Shown here piece by piece: positions 50,433 to 53,942 of a stretch of DNA of 53,942 nucleotides. The notes below the pieces were generated by a model. That model was not told the DNA's origin. It saw only the letters and a list, made by a program, of their open reading frames with translations, and searched no databases. A program made the translations under genes and the position numbers. The first letter of the stretch is position 1. Each line of letters opens with the position of its first letter. Source of the DNA: Oppiella nova (lineage: Eukaryota; Arthropoda; Arachnida; Sarcoptiformes; Oppiidae); contig CAJPVJ010000044.1 of the NCBI GenBank assembly GCA_905397405.1, positions 1-53,942 of the forward strand. The letters are read 5' to 3'.

Positions 50433-51662
50433 ATGTTCGTTCGCTCAATTCTTGCTTTGAGTTTAAGCTGTTTATTAACAGGTACAGCTTTTGCTGCATC
50501 TACAGCTGAGCAACCTCTAACGCCTAAAAAAGTTGCTGCTCCCGTTGAAGATCCTATTGATCCACTTGCTATTGACAGTTCTGCTTCAAGTGTAGAAACA
50601 CAGATAAGCCAGCAAGAGCAACAAGACTTAGACAAAGCTGCAAACACGCTACAAAATTTAGAAAAAACTGAGGATAAAAACTCAGGTACTGCTATTGCCC
50701 CATCGGCTCCACAGACCACGACTGCAAAAACGGCAAGCAATCCCAACGCGCCTAAAGCATCTTGGACTTTAGATGGAATCAACAATGCAGAATGGTACGA
50801 AAATATTGGCAAGGGTCAATTCCCTGTCTATGCTCGTGCCCATGTCATGTTAAATAATGCACATGCTTCACCTGGTGCAATTGATGGTTCAAGCGGTATG
50901 AATACGCTGAAAGCCATTGCTTCATTCCAACAAATGAATGGCATTAAACCAACGGGTGAGCTGACCAAAGAAACTTGGGATGCATTAATTTCTCAACAAG
51001 GCAATAAACCTGCTTTTGTAGAATACACGATAACTGCTGAAGATCTAAAAGGTCCTTATGCAAAATCAATTCCACGTGATTATGCTTTACAAGCAAAAAT
51101 GCCAGGTTTGTATTACACCCGTGTCACCGAAATGCTGGGTGAAAAATTCCATATGGATGAAGAGTTCTTAAAGAAACTTAATCCTAAAGCAACATTTAAC
51201 AAAGTTGGTGAAAAGATCGTTGTCACCAATATCCGTAACGAATTGCCTGAAAATATCCATTTAATTGTGGCGCATAAAGGCGCGAAACAATTGTATTTAT
51301 TTAATGCGCAAAACCAAATGGTCGGCTCATTCCCTGCCACGATTGGTAGTTCTGATACACCATCGCCAACAGGAACGTATAAAGTTACCGGTGTTGCACG
51401 CAACCCTTGGTATAGTTACTCGCCAAGTAACTTTGTACAAGGCAAAAACTTAAAACCATTATCATTACCACCTGGTCCAAATGCCCCTGTAGGGAATATC
51501 TGGATTGGCTTGAGTAAGAAATCATTTGGTATTCATGGTACGCCAAACCCATCTGCTATTTCGAAAACAGCTTCACATGGTTGTATTCGTTTGACCAACT
51601 GGGATGCCAATGACTTAGGTAAAAAAGTTAAATCGGGTGTAACAGTTAAATTCTTAGAATAA
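50433..51662 (+). CDS. L,D-transpeptidase (YkuD) with peptidoglycan-binding domain
   Basis: 409 aa from ATG 50433 (AAGG nine nt upstream; TTG at 50424 rejected). Signal peptide MFVRSILALSLSCLLTGTAFA. Gln/Thr-rich linker to residue 120. PG-binding-like helical unit ANAH..IDGSSGMNTLKAIASFQQMNGIKPTGELTKETWDAL. YkuD domain at residues 275-410 with HGTPNPSAISKTASHGCIRLT (catalytic HxxxSHGC). Cross-links peptidoglycan or attaches lipoproteins. Confidence 0.9.
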   Translation: MFVRSILALSLSCLLTGTAFAASTAEQPLTPKKVAAPVEDPIDPLAIDSSASSVETQISQQEQQDLDKAANTLQNLEKTEDKNSGTAIAPSAPQTTTAKTASNPNAPKASWTLDGINNAEWYENIGKGQFPVYARAHVMLNNAHASPGAIDGSSGMNTLKAIASFQQMNGIKPTGELTKETWDALISQQGNKPAFVEYTITAEDLKGPYAKSIPRDYALQAKMPGLYYTRVTEMLGEKFHMDEEFLKKLNPKATFNKVGEKIVVTNIRNELPENIHLIVAHKGAKQLYLFNAQNQMVGSFPATIGSSDTPSPTGTYKVTGVARNPWYSYSPSNFVQGKNLKPLSLPPGPNAPVGNIWIGLSKKSFGIHGTPNPSAISKTASHGCIRLTNWDANDLGKKVKSGVTVKFLE

Positions 51663-51687
51663 TCTTATACTTGATGAAATGAAAACC

Positions 51688-51711
51688 AGTGTGCATACAC
51701 TGGTTTTTTTA
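51688..51711 (+). terminator. Terminator of the L,D-transpeptidase gene
   Basis: ACCAGTGT-GCAT-ACACTGGT followed by T7. Confidence 0.85.
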
Positions 51712-51836
51712 TTGCAAAAGATAAAAAACTGATCGTTCTAAAAACAAAACAATATGTTGCTATTTTTCTATTTCATCCCAATTACTTAAATATTAATATT
51801 CACTCATGTTAAAAAATAAAGAATTGGAGACTTGAG

Positions 51837-52526
51837 ATGAATACTTTTTTACATCACAGCGAAAACCGTGGTCACGTAAAAATGGGTTGGTTAGACACCA
51901 AACATAGTTTCTCTTTTGGTAGTTGGTACGATCCTAAATATATGGGTGTTGGTTCTTTACGTGTAATCAATGACGATACCATTGCAGCACATAAAGGTTT
52001 CGGTACTCATCCACATGACAATATGGAAATTTTGACCTGTGTCCTCAAAGGTACCATTTCACACAAAGACAGCATGGGAAATGAACGTCATATCCATGCC
52101 GGTGAATGGCAATTGATGAGTGCGGGTACAGGTGTACAACACAGTGAAATCAACCAAGGTGATGAAGCCGTTCATATGTTACAAATTTGGGTGATTCCAA
52201 ATGTTCAAGATGCTGAACCAAATTATCAACAAATTGAACGTGATCCTAAAAAATCACCTAATGAATGGCAATTGATTGTGGGGCCAAATGACAATGCCCC
52301 GATGCATATTCGTCAAGATGCTGAAATTAAAGCGGCATATTTGGAAAAAGGTCACACACTTGAAGTGAAAGCAACCCAAAAATTTAACTATGTACATGTG
52401 ATCGACGGTGAAATTGATATTGCCGGTCAAGTCGTTAAAGCAGGTGATGCTTATTTATTTGACGAAGATTCAACACTCACTGCACATGAAGATAGCCAGT
52501 TTATTTGGTTTGATTTAAACAGCTAA
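51837..52526 (+). CDS. Pirin-family protein (YhhW-like)
   Basis: 229 aa. HSENRGHVKMGWLDTKHSFSFGSWYDP, FGTHPHDNMEILTCVLKG and GEWQLMSAGTGVQHSE hold the metal-binding His/Glu set of the bicupin pirin. YhhW-like proteins have quercetinase activity. GGAG is at the ribosome site. Followed by a hairpin at 52539-52575. Confidence 0.9.
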   Translation: MNTFLHHSENRGHVKMGWLDTKHSFSFGSWYDPKYMGVGSLRVINDDTIAAHKGFGTHPHDNMEILTCVLKGTISHKDSMGNERHIHAGEWQLMSAGTGVQHSEINQGDEAVHMLQIWVIPNVQDAEPNYQQIERDPKKSPNEWQLIVGPNDNAPMHIRQDAEIKAAYLEKGHTLEVKATQKFNYVHVIDGEIDIAGQVVKAGDAYLFDEDSTLTAHEDSQFIWFDLNS

Positions 52527-52538
52527 TCCGTATGCAAT

Positions 52539-52575
52539 AAAAAACCTCCGTATGTAATATATGGAGGTTTTTTTA
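52539..52575 (+). terminator. Terminator of the pirin gene
   Basis: AAAACCTCC...GGAGGTTTT around a short AT loop followed by T-run. Confidence 0.85.
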
Positions 52576-52608
52576 TGTCGAGCTTGTTGAATAAGTTAGC
52601 AGCAGTGT

Positions 52609-53361
52609 TTAAGCACAATAATTTTTTTTCTGATCTTTAATCAATGATAGAGCAGCATTCCAAGCGGCCTGAATAATTGGTTCAGCAGCATCACTTTCAA
52701 ATTGCTTGACCGTATATTCACATATTTGCTTACTCGGATAATGCAGTTTCGAGCTACTCATGGCTTTGATCTGAACTTGACAAGCCCGTTCTAAAAAGTA
52801 AATTTCGTGAAATGCTCTTGCGATACTATTACCAGTGGCGAGCAAACCATGATTACGTAAAATCATGCAACGGTAATTGCCCAAATCCTCAACCAAACGC
52901 TCTCGCTCTGCGGTGGAAAACGCAATGCCCTCATATTCATGATAAGCAATATTATTATAAAATTTCAGTGCATGTTGCGACAAAGGCAATAAACCTTTTT
53001 CTTGTGCAGACACCGCAATCCCGTCTGCCGTATGGGTATGAATAACACAGTGAATATCATCTTTGGCATGGTGTAAGGCAGAATGAATGACGAAGCCTGC
53101 GACATTGACCATTTTCCCTCGATCATAATCTGCCACGATATTTCCTTCATGATCAATCTTCACCAAATCTGATGCTTTCATCTGATCAAATGTCACCCCA
53201 TAGCGGTTAATCAGAAAATGATCAGGCTCATGCGGGACACGTAAACTGATATGAGTATCAATCAAATCGGTCATTCTATAGTGAGCAATCAAACGATAAA
53301 GGGCTGCCAACTGACAACGTGCTTCCCATTCAGCTTTATCAATATGCTTTGGACGTTTCAT
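52609..53361 (-). CDS. Class II aldolase/adducin family protein
   Basis: 250 aa. LAALYRLIAHYRMTDLIDTHISLRV, VIHTHTADGIAVSAQ (metal His pair), ILRNHGLLATGNSIARAFHEIYFLERACQVQ are the class II aldolase/adducin motifs. Substrate unknown; many relatives in bacteria are not fuculose aldolases. Separate transcript, convergent with the pirin gene. Confidence 0.88.
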   Translation of the reverse strand: MKRPKHIDKAEWEARCQLAALYRLIAHYRMTDLIDTHISLRVPHEPDHFLINRYGVTFDQMKASDLVKIDHEGNIVADYDRGKMVNVAGFVIHSALHHAKDDIHCVIHTHTADGIAVSAQEKGLLPLSQHALKFYNNIAYHEYEGIAFSTAERERLVEDLGNYRCMILRNHGLLATGNSIARAFHEIYFLERACQVQIKAMSSSKLHYPSKQICEYTVKQFESDAAEPIIQAAWNAALSLIKDQKKNYCA

Positions 53362-53687
53362 CCTAAAATCCTTTTTATTGCCAATGTATAAACATCATTA
53401 CTTTTAGCGAGTGTTCAACAAATTAACAAGTTTTAATTCGTGAATGACAACTAAAGCATCAATTTCGGGGTTGCAGAATATAAAAAATCCAAACCAATAA
53501 TTGAATATTGATTTGGATTAAAATTATTAATTATCATGTTTTTTATTATTATTTATATTTATCAAATTATTATAATAAAGCTTTATATTTTGTTTGTTCT
53601 TATTAAAATAAAAAATTAAATTATTATTTATTTTAATTCTTCATTATTGTTATAAAACGCCCTCATTCGTTTTTATAAAAAATAGAT
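53362..53687. other. AT-rich intergenic region
   Basis: 326 bases, no gene visible. It contains the leader of the aldolase gene (53362-53400), a hairpin at 53485-53522 and a very AT-rich stretch (53520-53640). Confidence 0.6.
53485..53522 (-). terminator. Terminator of the small gene at the right edge
   Basis: AATCCAAA...TTTGGATT stem with an AT loop; on the minus strand it is followed by a U-run (GGATTTTTTA). Confidence 0.6.
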
Positions 53688-53927
53688 TTAAATACTGAGC
53701 TGATAGAGCAATTTTTTACCCTTAAAAGTTAAATCCTTAATAAAAACAATATCTCTATTATCTAAGTAAGAAATAGCATCATCAATTTCAATGTAGTCTT
53801 CATCAATCAACCATGAAATATCCAATTCGTTTAAATCAACCATACCGACTAAGTAAATAGCCTGATTTTTATTTTGTCGATTTTGAATATTTTTTAGAAT
53901 TTCGCGTATCTTAATCCAGTCTTTCAT
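53688..53927 (-). CDS. Small unknown protein
   Basis: 79 aa. Helical N-terminus (WIKIREILKNIQNRQ), then YLVGMVDLNELDISWLIDEDYIEIDDAISYLDNRDIVFIKDLTFKGKKLLYQ in short runs, winged-helix-like ending GKKLL as in YjcQ-type proteins. No family assigned; own short transcript ended by the hairpin at 53485-53522. Confidence 0.55.
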   Translation of the reverse strand: MKDWIKIREILKNIQNRQNKNQAIYLVGMVDLNELDISWLIDEDYIEIDDAISYLDNRDIVFIKDLTFKGKKLLYQLSI

Positions 53928-53942
53928 ATTTTAAATCTCATC

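Overview
The window is bacterial, AT-rich DNA that fits an Acinetobacter chromosome. The chromosomal part carries trpG-trpD-trpC, an Smr-domain gene, folE, a compact eat-eutB-eutC cluster, hemE, a YkuD L,D-transpeptidase and several small Acinetobacter-type genes. The genus is inferred from gene content and arrangement; the species cannot be fixed.

Positions 1 to about 33,700 are a temperate contractile-tailed prophage that runs off the left edge. From 24,006 leftwards the minus strand carries the late genes: a PD-(D/E)XK nuclease, a metallopeptidase, small (DUF2280) and large terminase, DUF1073 portal, Mu F-like minor head protein, DUF2213 protease/scaffold, cement protein, DUF2184 capsid, connectors, DUF3383 sheath, DUF3277 tube, tail chaperones G and GT joined by a -1 frameshift, tape measure with a SleB-like domain, Dit-like protein, Pam3-type baseplate plug, hub, spike, gp25-like wedge, baseplate J, DUF2612 and fibres. 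At least six hairpin/U-run elements lie between these genes, and a Q-like antiterminator gene sits at the end of the early operon, so late expression probably needs antitermination.

Cargo interrupts the late block at 6.5-8.9 kb: a two-gene EEP-nuclease cassette with its own terminator, and two plus-strand genes for exported proteins (one LprI-like) separated by a duplicated copy of the tape-measure 3' end. A one-gene membrane-protein unit (24,634-25,176) and a plus-strand micro-locus (24,115-24,500) lie at the late/early junction.

Positions 25.3-33.7 kb hold early and regulatory genes in a lambda-like layout: leftward Cro-like, CII-like, two small proteins, an O-like replication protein with iterons inside its gene, a second PD-(D/E)XK nuclease and Q-like; rightward the CI-like S24 repressor followed by small genes including a Cas2/SinR-like protein. 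A second rightward operon from 30,408 carries an ERF single-strand annealing protein, unknown proteins and a terminal DNA-binding protein. Two clusters of ACCTnnnAGGT operators (28.38-28.47 and 30.28-30.35 kb) flank the repressor gene much like OR and OL. No integrase or lysis gene is visible; both could lie beyond the left edge.

From 33.78 kb the host chromosome follows: tryptophan synthesis, smr, folE, cupin, exported protein, PF10118 protein, eutCB/eat with a divergent regulator, DUF4105, a DUF3015 gene broken by an in-frame TGA, DUF817, hemE, ldt, pirin, class II aldolase and a small hypothetical gene.
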